Assembly: GCA_031277535.1 (NCBI GenBank)
Contig: JAITMD010000021.1
Location: forward strand, 248,001-312,000
DNA: 64,000 bases
Source of the DNA: Flavobacteriaceae bacterium
GTDB lineage: Bacteria > Bacteroidota > Bacteroidia > Flavobacteriales > Flavobacteriaceae
Direction of reading: 5' to 3'
The notes beneath the pieces were generated by a model, which saw nothing but the letters and a program-made list of their open reading frames with translations, made no database searches and was not told where the DNA came from. Positions 1-8,185 of this stretch are shown here, one piece after another. Numbering within the stretch: the stretch's first letter is position 1; the number at the start of each line of letters is the position of its first letter. Position numbers and translations under genes: made by a program.

Positions 1-1
1 G

Positions 2-1039
2 AATAGAATGGGCTCAAGTAATGAGTATAGAAATGGTATTAGAAATGTTTCTGAGAATAATCATGTAACAATAAGAGGGCAAGGTTCTTTAAAAGAAGGG
101 TATCCTGTATTAATTAGTCAAAACACAGTTGATATAACTAAACGTTATAAATTAGATTTAGCAACAGGGAGTTACATTACTAATTTTGAGCAACCAGATA
201 AAAATGGTTTTACATTTAGATTAAGAGAGAATACTCAAAATAATGAGAGTGATATAGCAGCTACTTTTGGTCATATTTCTTATCGAAAGGTAATTGTATC
301 AATGTTCCCAGGAAAGAATGGAGTAGTTTCTGGATATTATTTTAATGTTGATATTATACATGGTAATCAGACAAGTCGTGTTATTTATGATTATTTTATA
401 CCAAATAATACAAATATAAAATATGCAGAAGCAAAAACAGATACAACGGATGAATTAATAAGTAAAATGTTTGTAGCACCTACTACTTTTAAAATTGGAT
501 TTACTGGTGCAACAGGTGGAGCAATGCAAAAGAATATAGTTAGAAATATTAGTATTTTTTTACCTTTTTCTCCATCAGTTAAAGATGTAATATTGACAAA
601 TATGTGTAGAGATACTCCAGTTGAGGTTGATGTGTTGGCAGGTAGTGTTGGATTTGATTCTAATACATATAATGGAGGAGGAGATTTGTCTGTTCTAGGT
701 AAGCAAGAATATTTAGAACCATATAGTTTTCAGTTTAGAAAATTAATTAATGGTCTTTTTGAAGATACAGCAGAACCTTTTATTGCAGTAACAAGTAATG
801 GGACTTATGAATATAATCCTCAAAGTATGAAAGTAGTATTTACTCCTAAACTAGGAGGAGTTGTTGATAATTCAGATCAAATTTATTTTACAATTAAGAA
901 TAAGACCAAAATTATTAATAATGGAAGTAATAGTGTTGATTTAGGTAATGAACAGTTTCGATCTAATACCGCAACTGTAAAGTTGAATTTTGGATTGAAT
1001 TGTAATGATATATTGATGGTTAACGGTAATAGTATATAG
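2..1039 (+). CDS. L-type-lectin-like secreted protein, 5' end missing
   Basis: The reading frame is open to the left window edge, so the ATG at 8 is probably internal. The visible 343 residues align with the next gene from about its residue 165 onward (shared blocks such as YRNGI near residue 8 and GATGGA...RNISIFLPFSP near 165-190), so roughly 160 N-terminal residues, including the signal peptide and the lectin core, should lie outside the window. The stop is 1 nt before the next ATG, which suggests co-transcription. A carbohydrate-binding surface or secreted role is inferred from the fold signature of the neighbour. No type IX secretion C-terminal domain is recognisable. Confidence 0.6.
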   Translation, partial: NRMGSSNEYRNGIRNVSENNHVTIRGQGSLKEGYPVLISQNTVDITKRYKLDLATGSYITNFEQPDKNGFTFRLRENTQNNESDIAATFGHISYRKVIVSMFPGKNGVVSGYYFNVDIIHGNQTSRVIYDYFIPNNTNIKYAEAKTDTTDELISKMFVAPTTFKIGFTGATGGAMQKNIVRNISIFLPFSPSVKDVILTNMCRDTPVEVDVLAGSVGFDSNTYNGGGDLSVLGKQEYLEPYSFQFRKLINGLFEDTAEPFIAVTSNGTYEYNPQSMKVVFTPKLGGVVDNSDQIYFTIKNKTKIINNGSNSVDLGNEQFRSNTATVKLNFGLNCNDILMVNGNSI

Positions 1040-1040
1040 T

Positions 1041-2561
1041 ATGGAAAATAAAAAGACAGGTATAAGTAGGTATATTAATCTATTAATAACAGTTATTACT
1101 TTATTATCATTTCAAGTATTCTATGCTCAATTTCCTTATTTTAACTCAGCACAGTCAGGGGCAGATTTTCTTTTATTAGGAGAGAGTAAGGCGGGACTTG
1201 TAACTTATTCAGTAAATGGAATTAAACTTGTAGATAATACTAATCAGTATTCAGGTGTTTCTTTAGAAAGTTTAAACTTTAGTACAAGTAAGGGATTTAT
1301 ATTAGAGTTTGAATATGCAATGGACAAAGGGGCTCAATATGATGGGAAATACGGTGATGGTATTGCGATGGTTTTATATGATGGTACTGTAACTAAACCG
1401 AGAATGGGGGATAAAGGTGGAGCTTTAGGATATGCTTATACAAAAAAGACGAGTACAAGTAGTATTAAAGGATTTGAAAAAGGATTTTTAGGATTGGGAC
1501 TTGATTTATATGGAAATTATAAAAATACTATGGCAAATACTGATGAAGTACGTAATGGTATAATGTCTAATAATGAAGGAGATTTTATAGTATTGAGGGG
1601 ACCAAATAGTCTTATTGATTATGAAGGTTATCCTATTCTATTTGCTGTTGGGACGATTAATAATACAAATTATTATTTAGATCGTGTGACTGGGGCACCT
1701 ATTAAGAAGCAAAAAGGATTAGAGGGACAGAGATTTAGTTTGAGAGGAAATAAAATTGATGCAAAAGTAGGAGATCCAGAGTATAGAAAAGCAATAATAT
1801 CATTAATACCTGGAATTGATGAAACAAGTGCTAATTCAGAAAGTGGCTTTTTTATCTCAATAGATATGATTAATGGCGTTTATAGATCATCAATCATTAA
1901 GAATTATTTTATTCCAAGATCAGGTAATATTAAGTACACAGAGCAAATGACAACCTCAAGTTCCTCTGTTAAAACATTAAAGATAGAGACTCCAAGTAGT
2001 TTAAAAATGGCTTTTACAGGATCTACAGGTGGAGCTGCTATTCAGGCACATATACGCAATATAGCATTAAGTTTACCTTTTTCACCTATTGCTAATGATA
2101 TGGTATTACGTGATGTTGTAAGAAGTAGACAGTCTGTTATAAAACCTTTATATAGTGCATTTGGTTACAGCACAAATCTTTATTCAATTATTAATCCACC
2201 TAATAAGTCTATGATGTATTTGGATAAAGAGAGTTTTAGATTTATGATTTTAGGAACAAATAATAAATTTGTAGAGAATGCAGATCCGTATAATTATAAA
2301 GTTGATGGTGTAGGAGAGTTTAAGTATAATAAAAGTACTGGAGAGGTTATTTTTATACCTGTTACAACTTCTACGGATAAAACAGTTACTTTTTATTATG
2401 ATATAAAGAATTTAAAACCTGCTGGAGGTAGTGATATTAGTACAGAAGAGTACAGATCAAGAATAGCATCTGTAACACTATACTTAACGGATTCGGGTAC
2501 TGTGTTTTCAGATCCAGTTATTATAATAAATAAAGGAGTAAAGAATACAAAGAAACCTTAA
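1041..2561 (+). CDS. Secreted L-type-lectin-like protein
   Basis: This 506-aa protein starts with a signal peptide (hydrophobic residues 11-28, probable cleavage after VFYA). Two blocks typical of L-type (legume-like) lectin folds are visible: GDGIAMVLYDG at about 106-115 and GLGLDLYGNY at about 151-160. A later GSTGGAA...IRNIALSLPFSP block lies near 325-350. The C-terminal ~150 residues are unassigned beta-rich sequence. It is a tandem paralogue of the preceding truncated gene. Sugar binding at the cell surface or outside the cell is inferred from the fold signature; the ligand is unknown. Confidence 0.6.
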   Translation: MENKKTGISRYINLLITVITLLSFQVFYAQFPYFNSAQSGADFLLLGESKAGLVTYSVNGIKLVDNTNQYSGVSLESLNFSTSKGFILEFEYAMDKGAQYDGKYGDGIAMVLYDGTVTKPRMGDKGGALGYAYTKKTSTSSIKGFEKGFLGLGLDLYGNYKNTMANTDEVRNGIMSNNEGDFIVLRGPNSLIDYEGYPILFAVGTINNTNYYLDRVTGAPIKKQKGLEGQRFSLRGNKIDAKVGDPEYRKAIISLIPGIDETSANSESGFFISIDMINGVYRSSIIKNYFIPRSGNIKYTEQMTTSSSSVKTLKIETPSSLKMAFTGSTGGAAIQAHIRNIALSLPFSPIANDMVLRDVVRSRQSVIKPLYSAFGYSTNLYSIINPPNKSMMYLDKESFRFMILGTNNKFVENADPYNYKVDGVGEFKYNKSTGEVIFIPVTTSTDKTVTFYYDIKNLKPAGGSDISTEEYRSRIASVTLYLTDSGTVFSDPVIIINKGVKNTKKP

Positions 2562-2610
2562 TAGAGTAACTATTTTTCTACTTTTTAAAGAGATGAATTT
2601 ATAAGACAGC

Positions 2611-2647
2611 AAAAACAGTAATAAACTTCACGTTTTTACTGTTTTTT
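2611..2647 (+). terminator. Rho-independent terminator after lectin-like pair
   Basis: An 11-bp stem (AAAAACAGTAA paired with TTACTGTTTTT) is followed by a T-run, about 50 nt after the stop of the lectin-like gene. Confidence 0.75.
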
Positions 2648-2679
2648 TATCTCTATATGTGATTGCTGTTTTAAAAGAT

Positions 2680-2687
2680 TATCTTTG
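2680..2687 (+). promoter_or_regulatory. -7 promoter box for lipoprotein gene
   Basis: TATCTTTG matches the Bacteroidota -7 consensus TAnnTTTG, 22 nt before the ATG at 2710. It lies inside an N-terminal extension of the same frame (from 2659), so it supports the ATG at 2710 as the start. Confidence 0.5.
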
Positions 2688-2709
2688 TTTTGAACAAAAA
2701 ATATACACA

Positions 2710-3471
2710 ATGAAAAAGATTTATTTATTAATGGTAGGTATGGGATTGTTTTTCCAATCTTGTGTAACTACAGAAGAAGTAAATGTAAAAAGCTCTGGAG
2801 AAGTTACCTATAACTTAGGGTTTAATTTTTCCGAAATGCTTAAAGCTGTACCAGATAAAAGTGCAATGATGAAAGGAAAAGAAGGACTATTAGAGTTAGT
2901 AAATGGCAAAGAATTTACTACAGAAGAACTAATGGACGTTATCGCAGCTAATGATGTAAATGCAGCAAAAAAGAAAGATAGTATTTTAGCAGCTAATCCT
3001 AATTACTTTAAAGATACTGAAAATTTGAGAGTAAAAATGTTACTAAAAGATAGTATTGGTCAGTTAGATTTAAAGGTTTTAGCAAAGAATGTAACAGAGT
3101 TAAACACCTCTATTAAAAAGCTAAAAGAAATAAGCGAGTCTGCTAAAGATGATGCTAAAAAAGGAAAAGCAAACAGAACAGAGATTCCTTCTTTTATAGA
3201 GAATAGTAAGTATGAGTACAATAAAAATGTCTTTGCTCGTACAGTTAATATTCCTGCAACTGAGAATAAAAAAGAAAGTGAATCAATGGGAGGAATGGGA
3301 CAAATGTTTTCTTACGAAATAAAGGCAACTTTTGATAAACCAATTGCATCTGTCTCTCTTCAAGGGGCTAAAGTAAGTGCTGATGGAAAATCTTTCACTA
3401 AGCGTTTTACTTTAATAGACGTTATTCAGAACCCGAAAATTATAGAGTATAAGGTAGAACTTAGAAAATAA
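2710..3471 (+). CDS. Putative lipoprotein of unknown function
   Basis: This 253-aa protein has a lipoprotein signal: a short charged start, a hydrophobic stretch and lipobox FQSC with the lipidated Cys at about residue 18. I chose the ATG at 2710 over the in-frame one at 2659 because it puts the signal peptide at the N-terminus and follows a -7 box. The middle (about 95-165) is Lys/Asp/Glu-rich and probably helical or coiled coil. A MGGMGQMF stretch near 215 precedes a beta-rich C-terminus. No family is recognised. Confidence 0.7.
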   Translation: MKKIYLLMVGMGLFFQSCVTTEEVNVKSSGEVTYNLGFNFSEMLKAVPDKSAMMKGKEGLLELVNGKEFTTEELMDVIAANDVNAAKKKDSILAANPNYFKDTENLRVKMLLKDSIGQLDLKVLAKNVTELNTSIKKLKEISESAKDDAKKGKANRTEIPSFIENSKYEYNKNVFARTVNIPATENKKESESMGGMGQMFSYEIKATFDKPIASVSLQGAKVSADGKSFTKRFTLIDVIQNPKIIEYKVELRK

Positions 3472-3480
3472 ATAAAATAA

Positions 3481-3506
3481 AACCCCCAAGATTATCTTGG
3501 GGGTTT
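3481..3506. terminator. Bidirectional terminator
   Basis: A near-perfect stem (AACCCCCAAGAT paired with ATCTTGGGGGTT) sits between the lipoprotein stop and the convergent SRPBCC gene stop. It has A-rich flanks on the left and T-rich flanks on the right, so it could serve both genes. Confidence 0.8.
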
Positions 3507-3510
3507 ATTA

Positions 3511-3903
3511 TTATAACTTGTTCATATTTCCAGCTAAGGCTTCGATAAATTTACCAATAGGTCCTTTTACCATCATAGCCATCATTGGGTTAAAACTTCC
3601 TTCAAATAGAAGTTGTATTTCAGAATTATTAGCATCTACTTCAGTGATGTTTCCTGTTAATGTAAAAGGAAGTTTATCACTTGCAGCACCCAAAATTACT
3701 TTAGAGTTAGGTGTTTGCTCTTTTTTCTTTAATTTAATTTCAGGCATTCCTTTAAGTGCGAATATAAAAGAATCATCTCCTGTAACTTCAAATTTAGCAA
3801 TTGATTCAGGCATTAACTTCTCAAAGTTTTTAACGTCTGTCAAAGCGTTGAAGATATATTCAGCTGATTTAGCCACGCTTACTTTTGGACTTTCTAAGTT
3901 CAT
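3511..3903 (-). CDS. SRPBCC/START-like fold protein
   Basis: The 130-aa product begins MNLESPKVSVAKSAEYIFNA, the usual opening of polyketide-cyclase/START-like (SRPBCC) proteins, with the D-x-x-N-F-E-K-L-M-P block near residues 23-32 and a C-terminal amphipathic helix (about 108-126). I chose the ATG at 3903; a longer reading from 3975 would overlap pyrE by 50 nt. It lies 22 nt downstream of pyrE and is probably co-transcribed. A hydrophobic-ligand pocket is typical of the fold; the ligand is unknown. Confidence 0.75.
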   Translation of the reverse strand: MNLESPKVSVAKSAEYIFNALTDVKNFEKLMPESIAKFEVTGDDSFIFALKGMPEIKLKKKEQTPNSKVILGAASDKLPFTLTGNITEVDANNSEIQLLFEGSFNPMMAMMVKGPIGKFIEALAGNMNKL

Positions 3904-3925
3904 ATATTCTAATTTTAGGATATTA

Positions 3926-4567
3926 TTATTGATTCCATTCTGATGGATTTTTTCTCCACTCTTGTAGTGTTTCAAAATCGTCGTCAGAAATATACTTTTG
4001 GTTTACTGCATTTTCTAATAAAGAAGTATAGTTACTTAGTGTAGTTAGTTCAATTCCTGCATTTTTGAAGTTATCTTCTGCTACTTGGAATTCATAAGTA
4101 AAGATAGCTGCCATACCTAAAATTGTAGCTCCGTTCTCTTTTAGTGCGTCAACGGCTTGTAAACTACTTTTTCCTGTGCTAATAAGATCTTCAATTACAA
4201 TAACTGATTTCCCAGCTTCTAATTGTCCTTCTATTTGATTTTGTCTTCCGTGTTTTTTAGGTTCAGGTCTTACATATACGAAAGGTAATTCCAAAGCTTC
4301 CGCAACTAATAGACCAATACCAATAGCTCCTGTTGCTACTCCAGCTATAACATCTGGCTTGCCATATTTAGCTATTATATTAGCGGCAAATTCTTGTTGT
4401 AAGAATTTTCTAATCTCAGGATAAGATAGAGTAATACGATTGTCGCAATAAATTGGAGATTTCCATCCTGATGCCCAAGTAAAAGGATTTTTAGGATTTA
4501 ATTTAATTGCGTTAATTTGCAGAAGTAATTCGGCAGTTTTGTGTGCTGTTTCTTTATTAAAAATCAT
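3926..4567 (-). CDS. pyrE: Orotate phosphoribosyltransferase
   Basis: The enzyme transfers ribose-5-phosphate from PRPP to orotate, making OMP in pyrimidine synthesis. The 213-aa product is of normal size. The PRPP-binding motif VIVIEDLISTGKSS lies at about residues 122-135, and an FTWASGWKSPIYCDNR substrate block is near the N-terminus. The ATG at 4567 gives the usual start; an 11-residue extension would overlap the divergent Nudix gene. The start codons of pyrE and that gene are only 7 nt apart. An SRPBCC gene follows in the same direction. Confidence 0.95.
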   Translation of the reverse strand: MIFNKETAHKTAELLLQINAIKLNPKNPFTWASGWKSPIYCDNRITLSYPEIRKFLQQEFAANIIAKYGKPDVIAGVATGAIGIGLLVAEALELPFVYVRPEPKKHGRQNQIEGQLEAGKSVIVIEDLISTGKSSLQAVDALKENGATILGMAAIFTYEFQVAEDNFKNAGIELTTLSNYTSLLENAVNQKYISDDDFETLQEWRKNPSEWNQ

Positions 4568-4571
4568 AATA

Positions 4572-4601
4572 CAAATGTATAAAGTTTTTGTAAACGACAA
4601 A
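4572..4601 (-). promoter_or_regulatory. pyrE promoter overlapping the Nudix start codon
   Basis: Read on the minus strand, TACATTTG (4579-4572) fits TAnnTTTG and TTTG (4601-4598) fits the -33 element, with 18 nt between. The -7 box ends 4 nt before the pyrE ATG, so the mRNA would be leaderless or nearly so. The box overlaps the ATG (4575-4577) of the divergent Nudix gene. Confidence 0.55.
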
Positions 4602-5183
4602 CCATTGTTCTTAACAGATAAAATCGAGAAAGAAACCGATTTTCAATTGTTCTTATTAGACAGTGTCGATATAGACAAAATTATCATTAAATATTTTCAA
4701 AATAAAATTGATAAGGCTTTTTTATATCATCCAGATGAAAAACAAATCTTAAAGAAGATAAAAGAGAAGATTCCTGTGCAAAAAGCAGGAGGTGGATTAG
4801 TCTATAACAATAGAGGTGAAGTATTGTTTATTCTTCGTGGAGGGAAGTGGGACTTGCCTAAAGGAGGAATAGAACGCAATGAATTAATTGAAGATACCTC
4901 TGTGCGTGAAGTAGAGGAAGAAACAGGAGTTAGTGGCTTGAATATTGTTAGAAAGCTGATAAAAACATATCACATTTTTAAGCGAAATGGGAAGTATAAG
5001 CTAAAAATAACTACTTGGTTTGAAATGAAAACTGATTTTGATGGTCCATTAGTTGGTCAATTGGAAGAAGGCATTGAGAAAGTTGCTTGGCTAAACCAAG
5101 AGCAGATTAGAGAAGCAATGAAAAATTCTTACGAAAATATTAAACTGTTGATCGAATCAGCAGGTGTTTTAGAGAAAGAATAA
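4575..5183 (+). CDS. Nudix hydrolase
   Basis: This 202-aa protein carries a complete Nudix box, GX5EX7REUXEEXGU, in GGIERNELIEDTSVREVEEE followed by TGV, in the middle of the protein (about residues 95-117). Such enzymes hydrolyse nucleoside diphosphates linked to another group; the substrate cannot be told from sequence. The N-terminal ~65 residues (starting MYKVFVNDKPLFL) are an extension outside the catalytic domain. The gene is divergent from pyrE with 7 nt between start codons. The start at 4575 is preferred over an upstream in-frame ATG at 4539 that would lie inside pyrE. Confidence 0.85.
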   Translation: MYKVFVNDKPLFLTDKIEKETDFQLFLLDSVDIDKIIIKYFQNKIDKAFLYHPDEKQILKKIKEKIPVQKAGGGLVYNNRGEVLFILRGGKWDLPKGGIERNELIEDTSVREVEEETGVSGLNIVRKLIKTYHIFKRNGKYKLKITTWFEMKTDFDGPLVGQLEEGIEKVAWLNQEQIREAMKNSYENIKLLIESAGVLEKE

Positions 5184-5207
5184 TACATAAAAGAAAGGAT
5201 TAAAAAA

Positions 5208-5243
5208 AGAGGCTATCTATTGTATAATAGGTAGCCTCTTTTT
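5208..5243 (+). terminator. Terminator after Nudix gene
   Basis: A 14-bp stem with one G-T pair (AGAGGCTATCTATT with AATAGGTAGCCTCT), loop GTAT and a T-run. It also lies downstream of the convergent H1-like gene. Confidence 0.8.
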
Positions 5244-5263
5244 ATATGATTTGAATCAGAAAA

Positions 5264-5440
5264 TTATTTTTTTGATTCTTCTAAAGATACTTTACGGAAC
5301 TCTTTTAAAAGCTTTGTTAATTCTAAAGTAGATTTACGTGCTCTTGTACCAGCAGCTTTGTTTCCTTTTTCTAATTGTAAGTCAGCATCAGTTTTGAATG
5401 CTTCGAACTCTGCATTGATTTTTTCGATAAGTTCTTTCAT
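5264..5440 (-). CDS. Small histone H1-like DNA-binding protein
   Basis: This 58-aa frame starts MKELIEKINAEFEAFK and ends EEFRKVSLEESKK-like (KLLKEFRKVSLEESKK). The middle GNKAAGTRARKSTLELTKLL is basic and matches the small histone H1/Hc1-like proteins common in Bacteroidota, which bind and compact DNA. The length equals that family's usual ~58-60 aa. It stands alone, convergent with the Nudix gene, and its upstream side is a 676-nt T-rich gap. Family recognition is from memory of such proteins, not from a search. Confidence 0.75.
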   Translation of the reverse strand: MKELIEKINAEFEAFKTDADLQLEKGNKAAGTRARKSTLELTKLLKEFRKVSLEESKK

Positions 5441-6116
5441 AGTTTAATAACCTTAAAAATTTTGAGTCGTAAAGATAAAAATTAAAATGAGTGAGTGTAG
5501 ATATTTATTGATTTCTTGCCATAATTAACAATTATTGGGACTAAATAGGTTAATCTTGAGAAGTATCATAGTAGTAAAACTATTTATACTATCTTTTTGT
5601 AGCAATTTGTACCTTTAATAGTTGTTCATTTATATTGAAATGTTTAGCTTTAAACTACTTTACTAAAACACTTGTTGTTTTTTAGTTTTTATTTCTCTCT
5701 TGATTTTCTCAAAAAGTCATTTATTCAGCTTTTTTGTTTTCATTTTTACACTGTTAAAAAAGTTAAGTAATTATTAAAATGATAAAATATAATCTATTTG
5801 TTAATTTTTTAGTGTTTATTATTGACTGTTTTTGTTTTAAGGCTATTAATAGTTTAAAGAATGCGTCATATCTGTGTTGTTTTTGTATTGATTCTTTTTT
5901 TAACTTTTCGTTGGTGTTTTTTACTGTTAAAATATATTGTTTTTTATAATTATAGTATGTGATTATTTTGATTTTTATTCTCTAAATTATTAAAATGATT
6001 TGATTTTTTTTGCTTAAATGGTTTAATTGTTTGATAATAATAAAAGTTAAGAAAGGTATTTGATTGAAAGTTGTTTTTTGTAAATTAGCGGTAGGAAAAA
6101 ATAAATTTGTTGTTTT
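5441..6116. other. Long AT-rich gap between divergent genes
   Basis: No gene is visible in these 676 nt, which separate the divergent H1-like gene and the 134-aa gene. The + strand is strikingly T-rich with many runs of four or more T, especially at 5640-6060. It must hold the promoters of both neighbours. No clear hairpin terminator or RNA gene was found. Confidence 0.5.
6077..6109 (+). promoter_or_regulatory. Promoter of the 134-aa gene
   Basis: TTTG at 6077-6080 and TAAATTTG at 6102-6109 are separated by 21 nt. The box ends 7 nt before the ATG at 6117, implying a very short leader. Confidence 0.5.
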
Positions 6117-6521
6117 ATGAAAGCAGAAGTACTTTACAATGACTTCTTTGGTACTGTATCAGCAGACGTGTCTGACATGATAGCAGTAAACAAAGGTTCT
6201 TACATCAGTAGTATTGGGGAATATTTTGATGTAGACGAAGAAAGATTTAAAGTTGTCGGATTATCTTTAGAAGGAATCGACAATTTTAGAGTAGCTCTAA
6301 TTTGTTTGGATAAACAAAAGAGCACTGAATCACAGGACCATTTAGTAAAAATGGAAATGGATTTAGATGTTGAAGGACAAAAAAGAATGTTGAATTTGTT
6401 GTTTAAACGTTTAAATTTTGTACTTTATAATACGGATGATGAGAATTATGCAAACTTAACAATTAATGAAACAGTTCAGTTTGATCAATTCCATCAATTA
6501 GAAGTAGAGGAAGAAGAATAG
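6117..6521 (+). CDS. Conserved-looking acidic protein of unknown function
   Basis: The 134-aa product has no signal peptide or membrane segment and should be cytosolic. It is acidic, ending in EVEEEE, with alternating beta-like and helical stretches (MKAEVLYNDFFGTVSADVSD at the start). It has its own promoter and terminator, so it is probably a single-gene unit. I recognise no family. Confidence 0.7.
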   Translation: MKAEVLYNDFFGTVSADVSDMIAVNKGSYISSIGEYFDVDEERFKVVGLSLEGIDNFRVALICLDKQKSTESQDHLVKMEMDLDVEGQKRMLNLLFKRLNFVLYNTDDENYANLTINETVQFDQFHQLEVEEEE

Positions 6522-6543
6522 AAAAATCTAAAACTTAAGAAAG

Positions 6544-6577
6544 AAAGCCCTTGATTGTTGTTGTCAAGGGCTTTTTA
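6544..6577 (+). terminator. Terminator
   Basis: Stem AAAGCCCTTGA with TCAAGGGCTTT, followed by T residues, about 25 nt after the stop. Confidence 0.8.
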
Positions 6578-6709
6578 TATTTATAATAGCATCATAATAA
6601 ATAGGTTATTCTCTGTGTTTTTTTAGATTATTTGATATTAAATTGTTTTGTAATAGACTTTATTCCTACTTTTATTTCGAATTTTAAATAGACACTACAT
6701 TTCTACTGT

Positions 6710-7681
6710 ATGAAAGGGATTACTTTATTTTTATTAATCTTTTTGTTTTCTTTTGCCACTCAGGCACAAGTAGATTCTACCTACATTAAATCGTTTGATA
6801 GAAAGTATGCTGTAGAAGTATATACTCCTTTAAAGAAACTATCAGTAGAGTATAATTTAAGTAATGGCAACCTTATTACTTTAGAACCTAATAGCCCAGC
6901 AGGGATTGGTTTAGGGTTTTCTTGGAAAAATTCAGGTATTTATTATACATTCAACGTTCCTTTATCAAATGGACACAAAGGAGAGAAGTCTTCAGTTAGG
7001 GATTTTCAATATCATCATTATGCAGATTCTTTTACTTTAGACTTGTATTACCAACAATATAAAGGGTTTGGTGCCTTTTTAGAAAATGAGGAGAGCGAAG
7101 GATCTTTTTATCCCGACATGAAAATTAATATTTATGGAGGTATATTGCAGTTTGTGAAAAACTACAAGAAGTATTCTATGGGGGCTGCTCATCAGCAAAG
7201 TAAAATTCAAGTAAAATCAGCAGGAAGTGTATTGTATGGATTGTCTTTTTTTTATGCCAAAACCAATAATATACCAAGTGTTAGTGATGAAATAGTTGAC
7301 TTTGATAAAGAAACATACAATTTAGGACCCAATATAGGATATGGTTATAACTGGATAATCTATAAAAAGTTTTATATGGCAGCCAGTGCAACTGTCGGAA
7401 TAAACGGAATAGTTGCTCATAATTTAGAAACAAATGTAACAAATTTCGATATTGCTCCTCAAATGATTGGTAGGGCTTCTGTAGGTTATGTTTCTGAAGG
7501 TTGGATTATATCTGCATCAAGTATGTTAAATGGGATGTATGATCAATTTTCAGAAAACTATGATTCTAAGTTTTTTGGAACAACCTTTTCCTTCTCAGTC
7601 ATCAGGCGTTTTGATATGAAACGTGAATTGGGTATTTTTAAAAAAGATTTTATCGACTACTTTAAAAAGAGTGAAAAGTAA
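6710..7681 (+). CDS. DUF4421-type outer-membrane protein
   Basis: This 323-aa protein has a signal peptide (residues 1-19, cleavage near TQAQ). It then shows repeated amphipathic beta-strands rich in Tyr/Phe, as in an outer-membrane barrel. The order SFDRKYAVEVYTPLKKLSVEY ... AGIGLGFSWKN ... YHHYADSFTLDLYYQQYKGF resembles the DUF4421 family of Bacteroidota. Function is unknown. It is followed at 33 nt by a thioesterase gene and then def, so it may head a loose operon. Confidence 0.65.
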   Translation: MKGITLFLLIFLFSFATQAQVDSTYIKSFDRKYAVEVYTPLKKLSVEYNLSNGNLITLEPNSPAGIGLGFSWKNSGIYYTFNVPLSNGHKGEKSSVRDFQYHHYADSFTLDLYYQQYKGFGAFLENEESEGSFYPDMKINIYGGILQFVKNYKKYSMGAAHQQSKIQVKSAGSVLYGLSFFYAKTNNIPSVSDEIVDFDKETYNLGPNIGYGYNWIIYKKFYMAASATVGINGIVAHNLETNVTNFDIAPQMIGRASVGYVSEGWIISASSMLNGMYDQFSENYDSKFFGTTFSFSVIRRFDMKRELGIFKKDFIDYFKKSEK

Positions 7682-7713
7682 TAGAGAGTAATATAATAAT
7701 AAATAAAGAAACA

Positions 7714-8151
7714 ATGGATTTCAATATAAATGAGTTTAGGTTTTATCATCCTATTACTATGAGATGGAATGATTTTGACCTTTTGGGACATGTAAACAAT
7801 GTTTTATATATCGACTATTTTCAAACAGCACGAGGCTTTTATATGTTAGATGCTTCAAAAGCTTGGGATTGGAAAAAGGATATGTTTGTGATTGCTAATA
7901 TCAATTGTGATTATATTAAAGAAATAAAACTTAATGCTCATAATCTGCGAGTTGGTGTTCGTGCTGTTAAGTTAGGAAGCAAGAGTTTTGTGCTTGAGTA
8001 TATCGTAATAAGCGAAGAGCAAGACAGAAGCGTTACACTTCATGCCAAAGGAACAAGTACTCAGGTAATGATTGACATTGTAAATAAACGCACGATGGAA
8101 TTACCACAATGGCTAATCGACGAATTAAAAGATTTTGAACCAGCCTTGTAG
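7714..8151 (+). CDS. Acyl-CoA thioesterase, hotdog fold (4HBT family)
   Basis: The 145-aa protein has the 4-hydroxybenzoyl-CoA thioesterase (YbgC-like) signature MRWNDFDLLGHVNNVLYIDY at residues 13-32; the Asp and His/Asn of this block belong to the active-site helix. Such enzymes hydrolyse acyl-CoA or acyl-carrier thioesters in the cytosol; the acyl chain is unknown. It sits 33 nt after the DUF4421 gene and 34 nt before peptide deformylase. Confidence 0.85.
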   Translation: MDFNINEFRFYHPITMRWNDFDLLGHVNNVLYIDYFQTARGFYMLDASKAWDWKKDMFVIANINCDYIKEIKLNAHNLRVGVRAVKLGSKSFVLEYIVISEEQDRSVTLHAKGTSTQVMIDIVNKRTMELPQWLIDELKDFEPAL

Positions 8152-8185
8152 GAGAGAAGAATTATATTTATAGCAAAGAAATAAC

